Shown here piece by piece: positions 7,139 through 13,537 of a stretch of 13,602 nucleotides of DNA. Location of the stretch: assembly GCA_016930895.1 (NCBI GenBank), contig JAFGFV010000248.1:1-13602 (forward strand). Direction: 5' to 3'. Every line of letters starts with the position of its first letter. The first letter of the stretch is position 1. The notes under the pieces are model-generated. The model was given only the letters and a program-made list of their open reading frames with translations. It was not told the DNA's origin and did no database searches. Source of the DNA: Spirochaetales bacterium (GTDB lineage Bacteria; Spirochaetota; Spirochaetia; SZUA-6; DRHE01). A program made the translations under genes and the position numbers.

Positions 7139-7893
7139 GGGTATTCCTCCTGCCAGAGGACGCCGTCCGCTCCCGCCGTGCGGTCCTGCGGGGTGAGGAT
7201 TTCCACTATCTGGCCAGAGTTTTGCGCTTGGGGGCGGGGACCGAGTTCCAGGGGTGCGACGGGGAGGGCGGGCGCTGGCTGTGCCGGGTGGTGCGCACGG
7301 GGCGGGATTTCCTGGAGGCGAGGCTCGAACGGAAGTTGCCGGTGCAGCCGGCAGCCGGACCGCCGATCATCCTGGTGCAGCTGCTGCCCAAAGGCCGCAA
7401 GATGGACACCGTCGTGCGGCAGGCCGCCGAGGCGGGGGTGAGCAGGCTCTTGCCCGTGCTGGGTCGGTACAGCCTGTACCGCTTCGACGGCCCGGAGGAC
7501 GTGGAGAGCAAGCTGCGGCGGTGGCGGCGCGTGGCCCGGGAGGCCCTTCAGCAGAGCGGCGCCGCCGGGGTGCTGGAGATCGAGCCGCCCCGCGAGCTGG
7601 CGGATGCCGTCGGGGAGCCCGGGGAGGGGGAGATCCGGCTGGTGTTTCACCAGGAGCGCCGTGGAAGACGCAGCCTGCACGAGTGCCTGGCCAGCGGGGT
7701 GCAGTCGGTCTGCGTGGTGGTCGGTCCCGAGGGTGGCCTGGCGGCGGAGGAACTGGAGCTGTTGCTGTCGAAGGGGTTCGTCCCCATCACCGTAGGGACG
7801 AGCGTTCTCAGGACGGAGACCGCCGCCGTGTTCGCCGTGGCGGCGATTCGAACGATACTGGAGGAGCGTCAGGCGTGGCAACCGGCACCGTGA
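7135..7893 (+). CDS. rsmE: 16S rRNA (uracil-1498-N3)-methyltransferase
   Basis: A 252-aa SPOUT-fold methyltransferase that methylates U1498 of 16S rRNA with S-adenosylmethionine. The N-terminal 70 residues form the PUA-like RNA-binding part (MRVFLLPED, FHYLARVLRL). The catalytic domain shows LLPKGRKMDTVVRQAAEAGV (84-103), REALQQSG (135-142), the SAM-binding VVGPEGGLAAEEL (196-208) and the knot segment VGTSVLRTETA (220-230). Length fits the family. The ATG at 7135 overlaps the yjbQ stop as ATGA; the frame is open further upstream, but the conserved N-terminus begins here. Its last codons overlap the start of the next gene by 19 bases. Confidence 0.96.
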   Translation: MRVFLLPEDAVRSRRAVLRGEDFHYLARVLRLGAGTEFQGCDGEGGRWLCRVVRTGRDFLEARLERKLPVQPAAGPPIILVQLLPKGRKMDTVVRQAAEAGVSRLLPVLGRYSLYRFDGPEDVESKLRRWRRVAREALQQSGAAGVLEIEPPRELADAVGEPGEGEIRLVFHQERRGRRSLHECLASGVQSVCVVVGPEGGLAAEELELLLSKGFVPITVGTSVLRTETAAVFAVAAIRTILEERQAWQPAP

Positions 7894-8585
7894 AGCGAAC
7901 ACAAGTCCTCGAAGTCCCGGTGGACTGCATCGATCAGGACCAGGCCCTCGCGATCCTGGAGGGGTACCTGGCCGACCGCGAGCAGCACCAGCTGGTGCTG
8001 CTGAACCGGCCCAAGCTGTTCAGGGCCCGCCGGGAGGCGGAGTTCCGCCGCTGTCTGCGCGAGGCATCGATGGTCCTGCCGGTGTCCCCGGCCGTGGTGC
8101 GGGCCGCCGCCTTCCTCAAGCGGGACCCGCTGCATCTGTTTGCCCCTTTCCCCTTCGTGATCCGCCTGCTGGCCCTGGCCGAACGCCTGAACAAGTCGGT
8201 GTACCTGCTCGGCGCCCGCAAGGAAGAGGTGGAGCGGGCCGAGCGCAATCTCCGGGGCTCCTTTCCCAAGCTGCGCCTGGTGGGTCGCCATGCAGGGTTT
8301 TTCCCCAAGACCACCCAGAAGGACGTGCTGCTCGCCATCCGTAAGGCTTCGCCGGCGGTGCTCTTGGTCGGGGACGGGCTGCCTGGCAGGGAGCTGTGGA
8401 TCCTGCGCCACCAGAAAGAGCTGGGGCCGGGGGTGGCCCTCTGGGCGGGAGAGTGCTTCGACCTGTTCTCGGGCAGGAACCGTTCGGGACGGGTGGCAGT
8501 GGACGGAGCCCCGGGTCCCTGGCAGCTGTTCCCGGTCCTGGGGTTCTGGCTGCTGGCCCTGTTCCACCGGATCTTCAAGAGGTAG
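7875..8585 (+). CDS. Divergent WecG/TagA/CpsF-like protein (GT26-like)
   Basis: A 236-aa protein whose length and pattern fit the WecG/TagA/CpsF glycosyltransferase family, which moves a UDP-sugar such as N-acetylmannosamine onto a lipid-linked acceptor. Matching parts are QLVLLNRPKLFRAR (39-52), SVYLLGARKEEVERAERNL (108-126), LVGRHAGFF (135-143) and AVLLVGDGLPGRELWI (161-176). Two key regions differ. The usual LPDG motif with the catalytic Asp reads LPVSPAVV (68-75), and the usual RAP...EW..R ending is replaced by a Leu/Phe-rich tail (LFPVLGFWLLALFHRIFKR). It may act on another substrate or not as a transferase at all. The GTG at 7875 is chosen because GAGGAG lies 8 bases upstream; a second in-frame GTG at 7890 overlaps the rsmE stop. 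Last gene of the protease operon. Confidence 0.75.
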   Translation: MATGTVKRTQVLEVPVDCIDQDQALAILEGYLADREQHQLVLLNRPKLFRARREAEFRRCLREASMVLPVSPAVVRAAAFLKRDPLHLFAPFPFVIRLLALAERLNKSVYLLGARKEEVERAERNLRGSFPKLRLVGRHAGFFPKTTQKDVLLAIRKASPAVLLVGDGLPGRELWILRHQKELGPGVALWAGECFDLFSGRNRSGRVAVDGAPGPWQLFPVLGFWLLALFHRIFKR

Positions 8586-8592
8586 CGTGAGG

Positions 8593-8610
8593 GCCCCCGC
8601 GGCAGGGGGC
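8593..8610. terminator. GC hairpin between convergent genes
   Basis: GCCCCC (8593-8598) pairs with GGGGGC (8605-8610) around a 6-base loop. It sits between the end of the WecG-like gene and the end of fxsA, where a bidirectional terminator would be expected. No T-run follows on either strand, so this is a weak call. Confidence 0.35.
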
Positions 8611-8636
8611 ACCGGCAGCGTCGAGCGGGCGCCGAC

Positions 8637-9083
8637 CTAGTCGTACAGCTTCAGATACTCGTACAGCTCTTTGAGATCCGTGCGGGTGAGGCGGATCATG
8701 AGTCTGCCCAGGCCGCTGCGGATCGCGGGCACGAAGAGCAGAAGCCCTAGCACGTCGGTGATGAAGCCCGGGGTGAGGAGCAGGATCGCAGCGAGGAGGA
8801 TGCCCGTGAGGGTGGCGAACTCCTCGCCCGGGTACTGCCCGGCCCGGATCTTCTTCTTGAGAATGTCCAGATACTTGTGGAACCCTCGGAGGGCGAAAAG
8901 CATCCCGATGAGGCCCGTGACCGCGGCCAGGGCCAGGGTGAAGTAGTTGCCGACCTTGGCGCCCAGGTAGATCAGGAGGAAGATCTCGGCCAGGGGCAGC
9001 AGGGAGTACAGCAGCGCCAGGAGCAGAAGCCTGGTGATGAAGCTGCGGTCGAAGAAGCGCAGCAGCACGCGGGCCTGATTCAT
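8637..9083 (-). CDS. fxsA: FxsA family membrane protein
   Basis: A 148-aa inner-membrane protein of the FxsA family. In E. coli, overproduction of FxsA relieves exclusion of phage T7 by the F plasmid; the normal role is unknown. Typical features are PLAEIFLLIYLGAKVG in the first third, a central helix (VTGLIGMLFALRG), an amphipathic loop with GQYPGEEF, and the signature LLLTPGFITDVLGLLLFVPA. A polar tail with TDLKELYEYLKLYD follows. Starts at 9101 and 9083 are both possible. 9083 is chosen because a promoter pair (TTGTCC and TACTAT) ends 8 bases before it, putting 9101 inside the promoter. No Shine-Dalgarno sequence. The gene is divergent from the response regulator gene. Confidence 0.88.
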   Translation of the reverse strand: MNQARVLLRFFDRSFITRLLLLALLYSLLPLAEIFLLIYLGAKVGNYFTLALAAVTGLIGMLFALRGFHKYLDILKKKIRAGQYPGEEFATLTGILLAAILLLTPGFITDVLGLLLFVPAIRSGLGRLMIRLTRTDLKELYEYLKLYD

Positions 9084-9091
9084 CGCACCCG

Positions 9092-9120
9092 ATAGTAGCA
9101 TGAAGGTATGGGGGGGACAA
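9092..9120 (-). promoter_or_regulatory. sigma70-type promoter for fxsA
   Basis: On the minus strand, TTGTCC (9115-9120), a 17-bp spacer, then TACTAT (9092-9097). The start codon at 9083 follows the -10 after 8 bases, so a leader of zero to a few bases is predicted. Confidence 0.5.
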
Positions 9121-9151
9121 GCGCCGCCTGTTCGCCGGCTCGTGCGTTTGC

Positions 9152-9180
9152 TTGCGGTCTGCCCGGACTTGCCCTATCCT
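9152..9180 (+). promoter_or_regulatory. Possible promoter for the response regulator gene
   Basis: TTGCGG (9152-9157), a 17-bp spacer, then TATCCT (9175-9180), with the ATG 18 bases after the -10. The pair is moderate in quality. A G-run at 9185-9190 could serve as a ribosome binding site. No GG-N10-GC sigma54 element was found by eye. Confidence 0.35.
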
Positions 9181-9198
9181 CTTCCGGGGGGCCGGCAC

Positions 9199-10335
9199 AT
9201 GATTCGGGTCCTGTTCATCGACGACGATCCCCAGGCCCAGAAGACCCTGGCCATGGTCCTGGCCGGAGGATATGCGGTTTCTTCCGCCCTCACGGCCGCC
9301 GCCGGCCTGGACAGGACCCGGGCGGAGAGGCCGGATGTCGTGCTCCTGGACGTCGACCTGCCCGACGGCAGCGGTCTCGACCTGCTGGACGCCATTCTGG
9401 CACTGCCCGATCCCCCTCCCGTGATCATGCTGACCGCCTATGGCGACCTGGAACTGGTGAAGCGGGCCATTCAGGCCGGCGCCCGGGACTACATCCTCAA
9501 GCCCTACAGCCTGAGCCTCCTCGAGGGCGCCCTGGCGCGGGCGGTGCGTCACGCGGAGCTGTCGCGGCGCGTGGCGCCCCCGGGCGGTCGGGAAGCCCTC
9601 GACTCCCTGGTCGGGGAGAGCCCCGCCATGGCCGGGCTGCGCGCCCAGCTGCTGCGCTACGCCTCTGCGGATTGCCCGGTCCTGATTCAGGGGGAGAGCG
9701 GCACCGGCAAGGAGCTGGTGGCCAGAGCGCTCCACGAGCTTTCCCCCCGGCGCCAGGGGCCTTTCCTCGCGGTCAACTGCGCGGCCGTGCCCGAGACGGT
9801 GCTGGAGAGCGAGCTGTTCGGCAGCGAGAAGGGCGCGTTCACGGACGCGGTGAGCCGCCCTGGCTGGTTCGAGCGGGCGCGCTCGGGTACCCTGTTCCTG
9901 GACGAGATCGGCGAGATGTCCCTGGCGGCGCAGGCCAAGCTCCTGCGGGTGCTGGAGTCCAGCGAGCTGTACCGGGTGGGCGGGAGAGACCCCGTCCGGG
10001 TGGACGTTCGCATCCTGTCGGCCTCCAACCGCAGCCTCCTTGCGGCCGTTCGCGCGGGGAGCTTCCGGGAGGACCTGTTCTACCGATTGAATGTGCTGCC
10101 GGTATCCCTGCCGCCTCTGCGGGAGCGCAAGGAGGACATCCCTCTTCTGGTCGCCTGGTTCATGAACCGCCTGTCACCCGCGACCGTGCGGGTCGAGGAG
10201 CAGGCCCTGGTCCGCCTGCAGGAGCACGACTGGCCGGGGAACGTCCGGGAGCTACGAAACGTGGTGGAGCGCGGCCTGGTGCTGGCGCAGGACGGGACCA
10301 TCCGCCGGCGGGACATCCTGATCGAGGCGGGGTGA
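9199..10335 (+). CDS. NtrC-type sigma54 response regulator lacking a DNA-binding domain
   Basis: A 378-aa protein with a receiver domain (1-120) and a sigma54-interaction AAA+ domain (about 137-378). The receiver has the acidic pocket at 8-10 (IDDD), phospho-acceptor Asp51 in [11 protein letters not shown], Thr79 and Lys101. The AAA+ domain has Walker A GESGTGKE (165-172), the loop GAFTDA (212-217) in place of the consensus GAFTGA, Walker [11 protein letters not shown] (231-240), [14 protein letters not shown] (304-317) and [15 protein letters not shown] (345-359). The protein ends a few residues after the AAA+ domain. The Fis-type helix-turn-helix of full-length relatives (about 450 aa or more) is absent, and no continuation is apparent before the convergent gene. 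Members without this domain can act on sigma54 polymerase without DNA tethering. The ATG at 9199 begins the conserved receiver strand. No sensor kinase gene is in the window. Confidence 0.93.
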   Translation: MIRVLFIDDDPQAQKTLAMVLAGGYAVSSALTAAAGLDRTRAERPDVVLLDVDLPDGSGLDLLDAILALPDPPPVIMLTAYGDLELVKRAIQAGARDYILKPYSLSLLEGALARAVRHAELSRRVAPPGGREALDSLVGESPAMAGLRAQLLRYASADCPVLIQGESGTGKELVARALHELSPRRQGPFLAVNCAAVPETVLESELFGSEKGAFTDAVSRPGWFERARSGTLFLDEIGEMSLAAQAKLLRVLESSELYRVGGRDPVRVDVRILSASNRSLLAAVRAGSFREDLFYRLNVLPVSLPPLRERKEDIPLLVAWFMNRLSPATVRVEEQALVRLQEHDWPGNVRELRNVVERGLVLAQDGTIRRRDILIEAG

Positions 10336-10337
10336 GC

Positions 10338-10369
10338 GCAGGCCGGGGCCCTGGGTGCAGGCCGGGGCC
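10338..10369. repeat. 13-bp direct repeat, two copies
   Basis: GCAGGCCGGGGCC occurs at 10338-10350 and again at 10357-10369, a 19-base period. It fills the short gap between two convergent genes. No clear terminator hairpin with a T-run is seen. Confidence 0.6.
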
Positions 10370-10370
10370 A

Positions 10371-10877
10371 CTACGGAAGAGCCCGGGCGTAGACCCCCTG
10401 AAGGACCCAGATCGAGCTTCCCTCGTCCAGGGCCACCGGCTCCAGCAGGCGGGCCACGAACAGGACCCGGTCGTTGGCCGCAATGACCTGCGGTCCCGCA
10501 TCGCGTGGGGCTCGGCGCGGGAAGACCCGCGCGAACTCCGGGCCGCTGAACAGCACCAGGCAGCGGTAGCTGCGCACCTCTTCCAAACCGATCCACTCTC
10601 CGGAAATCAGCTCCACCACCACCTGGTAGCGGCTCTCCTCCGGGTCGAGGACTTCGATCGTGCCCACCGTGCCGTCGAGGACCACGAAGCGCTCATCCAG
10701 TCGGTAGTCCCGGGCGGTGGCCGCATCGAGGCGCTCCAGGGTTTTTACCGTCACCGAGAAATCGATGACCTTGTCGAGCTCGGCCCGGGAGATGGCGAAG
10801 GCCGCCGGCGGCAGGAAGAGGAGAGCGGAGGCGATCAGGAGCCGGGCGGCTGTTCCCGCGAGGCGTGGTCGTTTCAT
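10371..10877 (-). CDS. Small secreted protein of unknown function
   Basis: I do not recognise a named family. The 168-aa protein has a classical signal peptide (MKRPRLAGTAARLLIASALL then FLPPAAFA, cleavage expected near residue 28) and a soluble domain of about 140 residues. That domain is rich in short beta-like stretches: KVIDFSVTVKTLERL, ERFVVLDGTVGTIEVL, YQVVVELISGEWIGLEEVR, CLVLFSGPEF and DRVLFVARLLEPV. The pattern suggests a small beta-barrel or OB-like fold, as an inference only. One cysteine is present in the mature part. It lies 31 bases downstream of the trmJ-like gene but also has its own promoter (TTGACC, 17 bp, TACACT) placed 6 bases before the ATG. No Shine-Dalgarno sequence is seen. 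Confidence 0.75.
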   Translation of the reverse strand: MKRPRLAGTAARLLIASALLFLPPAAFAISRAELDKVIDFSVTVKTLERLDAATARDYRLDERFVVLDGTVGTIEVLDPEESRYQVVVELISGEWIGLEEVRSYRCLVLFSGPEFARVFPRRAPRDAGPQVIAANDRVLFVARLLEPVALDEGSSIWVLQGVYARALP

Positions 10878-10883
10878 GCCGAG

Positions 10884-10912
10884 AGTGTAGAGCCTTCCGA
10901 GGGGTAGGTCAA
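10884..10912 (-). promoter_or_regulatory. sigma70-type promoter for the small secreted protein
   Basis: On the minus strand, TTGACC (10907-10912), a 17-bp spacer, then TACACT (10884-10889), followed by 6 bases and the ATG at 10877. The -35 overlaps the stop codon of the upstream trmJ-like gene. The spacing predicts an mRNA starting at the ATG. Confidence 0.55.
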
Positions 10913-11661
10913 GAATTGCCGTGCGAGCGGCGGGCGCGCAGGAACAGCCCGGCGATCTTCCTGAAGACCACCGCCAGGCGGTCCGCCTCCCGGCGGGCCA
11001 GGGCCGATCGGGCCAGGATGTCCCGGAGGAACACCCCCATCTCCTCCCGGCTTCCCTGGGAGAAGAACCCGATGCGATGCAGGACCGACAGGATTTCTTC
11101 CACCAGGAGCTCCAGCCGCTCCCGGGAGATCGGCCGGAAGCTGCGCCGGCCCTGTGTCTCCACGAGGCGGCGATGGACCAGGTACGCGATCACCTGGACC
11201 GCGTGCGACAGGTTGAGGGAGGGGAACTCGGGGGAGCTGGGGATGTGCACGGCCACGTGACAGCTCGCCAGCTCGCGGTCGCTCAGTCCGGAGGCCTCGT
11301 TGCCGAACACGAGGGCCACCGAGCCTTCGCGCAGCGACGCCACCCGGTCGGCCAGCTGCTCCGGGGTCAGGGACATGTACTTCCTACGCTTGCCCAGCCG
11401 GCGGGTGATCCCGGCCACCAGGACCGCACCGCGCACCGCCTCGGGCAGCCCCGGGACGATCTCCGCCCGCTCCAGCACGTCCTGCGCGTGAACCGCGGTG
11501 ACCGCTGCTGCCCCAAGATCCAGCTGATCCAGCTCAGGGTTCCCGACCAGGCACAGCTCCCGGATGCCCATGGTCTTCATGGCCCTGCACGCCGAGCCGA
11601 CGTTCTTGGGGTCCAGCGGATTGACCAGCACCACCCGGATCGTAGGGCCGCCGCGCTCCAT
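10909..11661 (-). CDS. trmJ: RNA 2'-O-methyltransferase, TrmH family group 1 (TrmJ-like)
   Basis: A 250-aa SPOUT-class enzyme predicted to methylate ribose 2'-OH groups, in characterised TrmJ at position 32 of tRNA. Motifs in order: VLVNPLDPKNVGSACRAMK (11-29, with the conserved Asn20 and Arg26), LVFGNEASGLSD (117-128) and VHIPSSPEFPSLNLSHAVQV (138-157), the SAM-binding knot. The C-terminal 80 residues form the helical extension typical of TrmJ rather than TrmL (RERLELLVEEILSVLHRIGF). The RNA target cannot be fixed from sequence. Starts at 11682 (TTG), 11670 (ATG) and 11661 (ATG) are possible. 11661 is chosen because it begins close to the conserved first strand and has GGGAAG about 9 bases upstream. 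The 10877 gene follows on the same strand. Confidence 0.88.
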   Translation of the reverse strand: MERGGPTIRVVLVNPLDPKNVGSACRAMKTMGIRELCLVGNPELDQLDLGAAAVTAVHAQDVLERAEIVPGLPEAVRGAVLVAGITRRLGKRRKYMSLTPEQLADRVASLREGSVALVFGNEASGLSDRELASCHVAVHIPSSPEFPSLNLSHAVQVIAYLVHRRLVETQGRRSFRPISRERLELLVEEILSVLHRIGFFSQGSREEMGVFLRDILARSALARREADRLAVVFRKIAGLFLRARRSHGNS

Positions 11662-11691
11662 AGGGCCCATCTTCCCGGGCAAAAAGCGTGG

Positions 11692-11720
11692 TTGTCAATA
11701 CAGGCTGCGGCTCCGATACT
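11692..11720 (+). promoter_or_regulatory. sigma70-type promoter for the outer-membrane protein gene
   Basis: TTGTCA (11692-11697), a 17-bp spacer, then GATACT (11715-11720), followed by 6 bases and the GTG at 11727. The opposite strand reads TTGACA at 11693-11698, so the divergent trmJ-like gene may share the same -35 region. Confidence 0.5.
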
Positions 11721-11726
11721 GAAAGT

Positions 11727-12389
11727 GTGAAGTGGGCTCCCGTGCTCGCGTTCGTGGTCCTGGCTGTCGCCGCTCACGGCGACGAGTGGAAGCTTCCCGT
11801 CGTGACCCTGCGCTACGAAATGGCCGAGGGGGCGGAGGAGGACGAAGAGGAGGGGACCCTGAGTCCCGCGTATTGGCGCCACAGCCTGGCCCTGCGGGTC
11901 AAGGAGGAGCAGGGGCGCCGCTTCCGGGCTACAGTGGTCGGCCGTCTGTCCTACAAGGACTACGAGAGCGACACGGCGGAGGACTACTGGTACTTCTCCG
12001 TGGTCCCCGGCCTGGAGTGGAGTATCGGGCAGGCCTTCGGGGTGGGCACCGAGTTCCGGGTCAAGAAGGCGACCTTCTTCGAGAACGCAGGGGCAAGCAC
12101 GGAGAAGGACTATCTGGACCTGGCTCCCAGGGTATTCGCCGATTGGAGGATCCTGAAGTCTTTGAAGCTCGACGCATGGCTGCGCGGCACCTACAGCCTG
12201 TACGAGAACCGGCCGGACAGCCGGCAGGCGTATAGCTTCGGAGTCGGCCTGAGCGGGCGCTGGGGCCAGTGGAACGTCGGGGCCCGGTACCGCGGCACGG
12301 CCCGGCTTCCCCTCGGGGAGGACAGCACCGAGCAACTGCGCGGGTATCACGTCGGTTCGGTCAACTTGAGCTGGGATCCGAATCGTTGA
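11727..12389 (+). CDS. Probable outer-membrane beta-barrel protein
   Basis: A 220-aa protein with a signal peptide (MKWAPVLAFVVLAVAAHG, cleavage near residue 18), an acidic insert (EGAEEDEEEG) and then repeated amphipathic strands separated by turns. Examples are RFRATVVGRLSYKDY, DYWYFSVVPGLEWSI, FGVGTEFRVKKATF, LKLDAWLRGTYSLYEN, AYSFGVGLSGRW and QWNVGARYRGTARL. The alternation of hydrophobic and polar residues with many Tyr/Trp is typical of an eight- to ten-strand barrel. The last strand, HVGSVNLSWDPNR, does not end in the usual Phe. The specific family and function are not recognised. The GTG start at 11727 gives a proper signal peptide and lies 6 bases after a predicted -10; the frame continues upstream to a GTG at 11688. 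No ribosome binding site is visible. Confidence 0.7.
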   Translation: MKWAPVLAFVVLAVAAHGDEWKLPVVTLRYEMAEGAEEDEEEGTLSPAYWRHSLALRVKEEQGRRFRATVVGRLSYKDYESDTAEDYWYFSVVPGLEWSIGQAFGVGTEFRVKKATFFENAGASTEKDYLDLAPRVFADWRILKSLKLDAWLRGTYSLYENRPDSRQAYSFGVGLSGRWGQWNVGARYRGTARLPLGEDSTEQLRGYHVGSVNLSWDPNR

Positions 12390-12405
12390 TTTTTGGGCTA
12401 ACTGT

Positions 12406-12438
12406 TTGACAAGAAAAGTACGATTTGTGTACTATACT
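12406..12438 (+). promoter_or_regulatory. Promoter of the STAS/YbjN/pspA cluster with an internal dyad
   Basis: A consensus TTGACA at 12406-12411 is followed, after 18 bp, by TACTAT (12430-12435); TATACT (12433-12438) is an overlapping alternative. The spacer holds an inverted repeat, AGTAC (12417-12421) and GTACT (12429-12433) with a 7-base centre, that runs into the -10 and would suit a repressor. The region is clearly more AT-rich than its surroundings. Confidence 0.65.
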
Positions 12439-12465
12439 GGCTAATATGCCCTTGGGAATAGAGAC

Positions 12466-13017
12466 ATGACGAACAACGACATTGTTCCTGGGTTCGATGA
12501 CGAGAAGGACGATAGCCTCAAGATACGACTCCAGAAGATCGACGATGTCCCGGGTTGTCTTGTTCTCTATCTCACCGGCTACATCGATACCTACAACTCC
12601 AACTACTTCCAGAAGCGGGTGGCCAAGACGATCGAGGCGGGGTTCATCCGCCTGATCTTCCACTGCTCCGGGTTGAACTACGTCTCCAGCACCGGCATCG
12701 GCTCGTTCACGGCGTTCTTGAAGGCCGTCAAGCCCAGAGGAGGGGACCTGGTCCTGCTGGAGATCCAGCCGAAGGTCTACGAGGTCTTCCAGCTGCTCGG
12801 GTTCTCCCAGTTCTTCAACATCAAGGAGAACCTGGAAGAGGCGGTGGCTTTCTTTGCCCAGAAGGGAGACGCGCTGCAGGCGGGGCCGTTCCCCAAGATC
12901 TTCAAGTGCCCGATCTGCAGCAAGAAGCTCAAGGCGGTCAAGCCCGGGCGCTTCCGCTGCTCCGAGTGCAAGACGATTCTCGCCATCGACAACGCCGGCC
13001 AAGTGCTCCTGGGCTGA
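12466..13017 (+). CDS. STAS domain protein with C-terminal zinc ribbon
   Basis: A 183-aa cytoplasmic protein. Residues about 18-132 form a STAS domain, the fold of anti-sigma-factor antagonists such as SpoIIAA and RsbV: LVLYLTGYIDTYNSNYFQKR (given in part), IRLIFHCSGLNYVSSTGIGS and LVLLEIQPKVYEVFQLLGF. The loop NYVSSTGIG corresponds to the phosphorylated DS(S/T)G loop; Ser75 aligns with the phospho-serine, and Ser74 replaces the usual Asp. Residues 148-168 form a four-cysteine zinc ribbon, CPIC...CSEC (Cys148, 151, 165, 168), followed by a short strand. The ribbon is not part of classical antagonists and suggests a different partner. No anti-sigma kinase or phosphatase gene is in view. It leads the cluster with the YbjN-like gene and pspA and has its own strong promoter; the Shine-Dalgarno sequence is weak. 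Confidence 0.9.
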   Translation: MTNNDIVPGFDDEKDDSLKIRLQKIDDVPGCLVLYLTGYIDTYNSNYFQKRVAKTIEAGFIRLIFHCSGLNYVSSTGIGSFTAFLKAVKPRGGDLVLLEIQPKVYEVFQLLGFSQFFNIKENLEEAVAFFAQKGDALQAGPFPKIFKCPICSKKLKAVKPGRFRCSECKTILAIDNAGQVLLG

Positions 13018-13141
13018 CCACGCGCACGTCGGCGCCTGCTGTCCGCATCCGGACCCTTTTGCGCACATCGCACCCGGCGAGTCTCCCCGTCCCGTTTCGA
13101 GGGTTCTCCGCGCGCGCGGAGAATCGAGCAAGGAGGTTGAC
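13018..13141 (+). promoter_or_regulatory. Spacer with a perfect 20-bp palindrome before the YbjN-like gene
   Basis: The 124-base spacer contains TTCTCCGCGC directly followed by its reverse complement GCGCGGAGAA (13104-13123), a perfect palindrome. It ends 6 bases before the strong ribosome binding site AAGGAGG (13130-13136). As RNA it would form an 8-bp stem with a GCGC loop. There is no T-run. No separate promoter was found in the spacer. Confidence 0.6.
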
Positions 13142-13537
13142 GTGAGCGACAAGGTACGAAGCTATCTGGTGGACCTGGGCTACTCCTTCGAGGAGGTCGG
13201 GGACAAGACCTGGATCATCAACGACGAGGAGAAGGGCCTCAAGAACCTGGTCGTGATGGTCAGCGAGCCCGTGGTCATCCTGAGGATCAAGGTCATGGAG
13301 GTTCCAGCTGAGCGCCGCGAGGAGCTGTTCGAGCGGCTGCTCCTGCTGAATGCCGAGGATTTGCTCCACGGCGCCTATGCCCTGGAGGGGGACAGCGTGA
13401 TCCTGGTCGACACCCTGGAGCTGGGTTCCATGGACCTGGAAGCGCTGCGGGCCTCTCTGGAGGCCATCGGGCTTGCGCTCGTTCAGCACTACAAGACGCT
13501 CAATCCGTACCGTCAGGCAGACGTGGGGAGGTCATGA
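13142..13537 (+). CDS. YbjN-like domain protein
   Basis: A 131-aa soluble acidic protein resembling the YbjN / type III secretion chaperone-like fold. The pattern is helix (VRSYLVDLGYSFEEV), a beta-meander (KTWIINDEE, KNLVVMVSEPVVILRIKVME), helix (ERREELFERLLLLNAE), further strands (HGAYALEGDSVILVDTLEL) and a final helix (LEALRASLEAIGLALVQHY). Such proteins are thought to bind other proteins; the function here is unknown. The GTG at 13142 is chosen because AAGGAGG lies 5 bases upstream, the strongest ribosome binding site in the window, even though the frame extends far upstream. Its TGA stop shares its last base with the pspA start, so the two are probably translationally coupled. Family assignment is from pattern only. 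Confidence 0.8.
   Translation: MSDKVRSYLVDLGYSFEEVGDKTWIINDEEKGLKNLVVMVSEPVVILRIKVMEVPAERREELFERLLLLNAEDLLHGAYALEGDSVILVDTLELGSMDLEALRASLEAIGLALVQHYKTLNPYRQADVGRS

Noticed and set aside
9084..9198. sigma54 promoter driving the response regulator
   Set aside because: No GG-N10-GC element with the usual flanks was found; a moderate sigma70-type pair fits better.
8575..9735. Long minus-strand open frame over fxsA and the response regulator
   Set aside because: It is rich in Pro, Arg, Gly and His with no domain pattern, and overlaps fxsA (same strand, another frame) and the receiver/AAA+ gene on the other strand.
9108..10907. 599-codon plus-strand frame over the response regulator
   Set aside because: It is out of frame with the receiver and AAA+ motifs; its Gly/Arg/Pro-rich product is typical of a GC-driven false frame.
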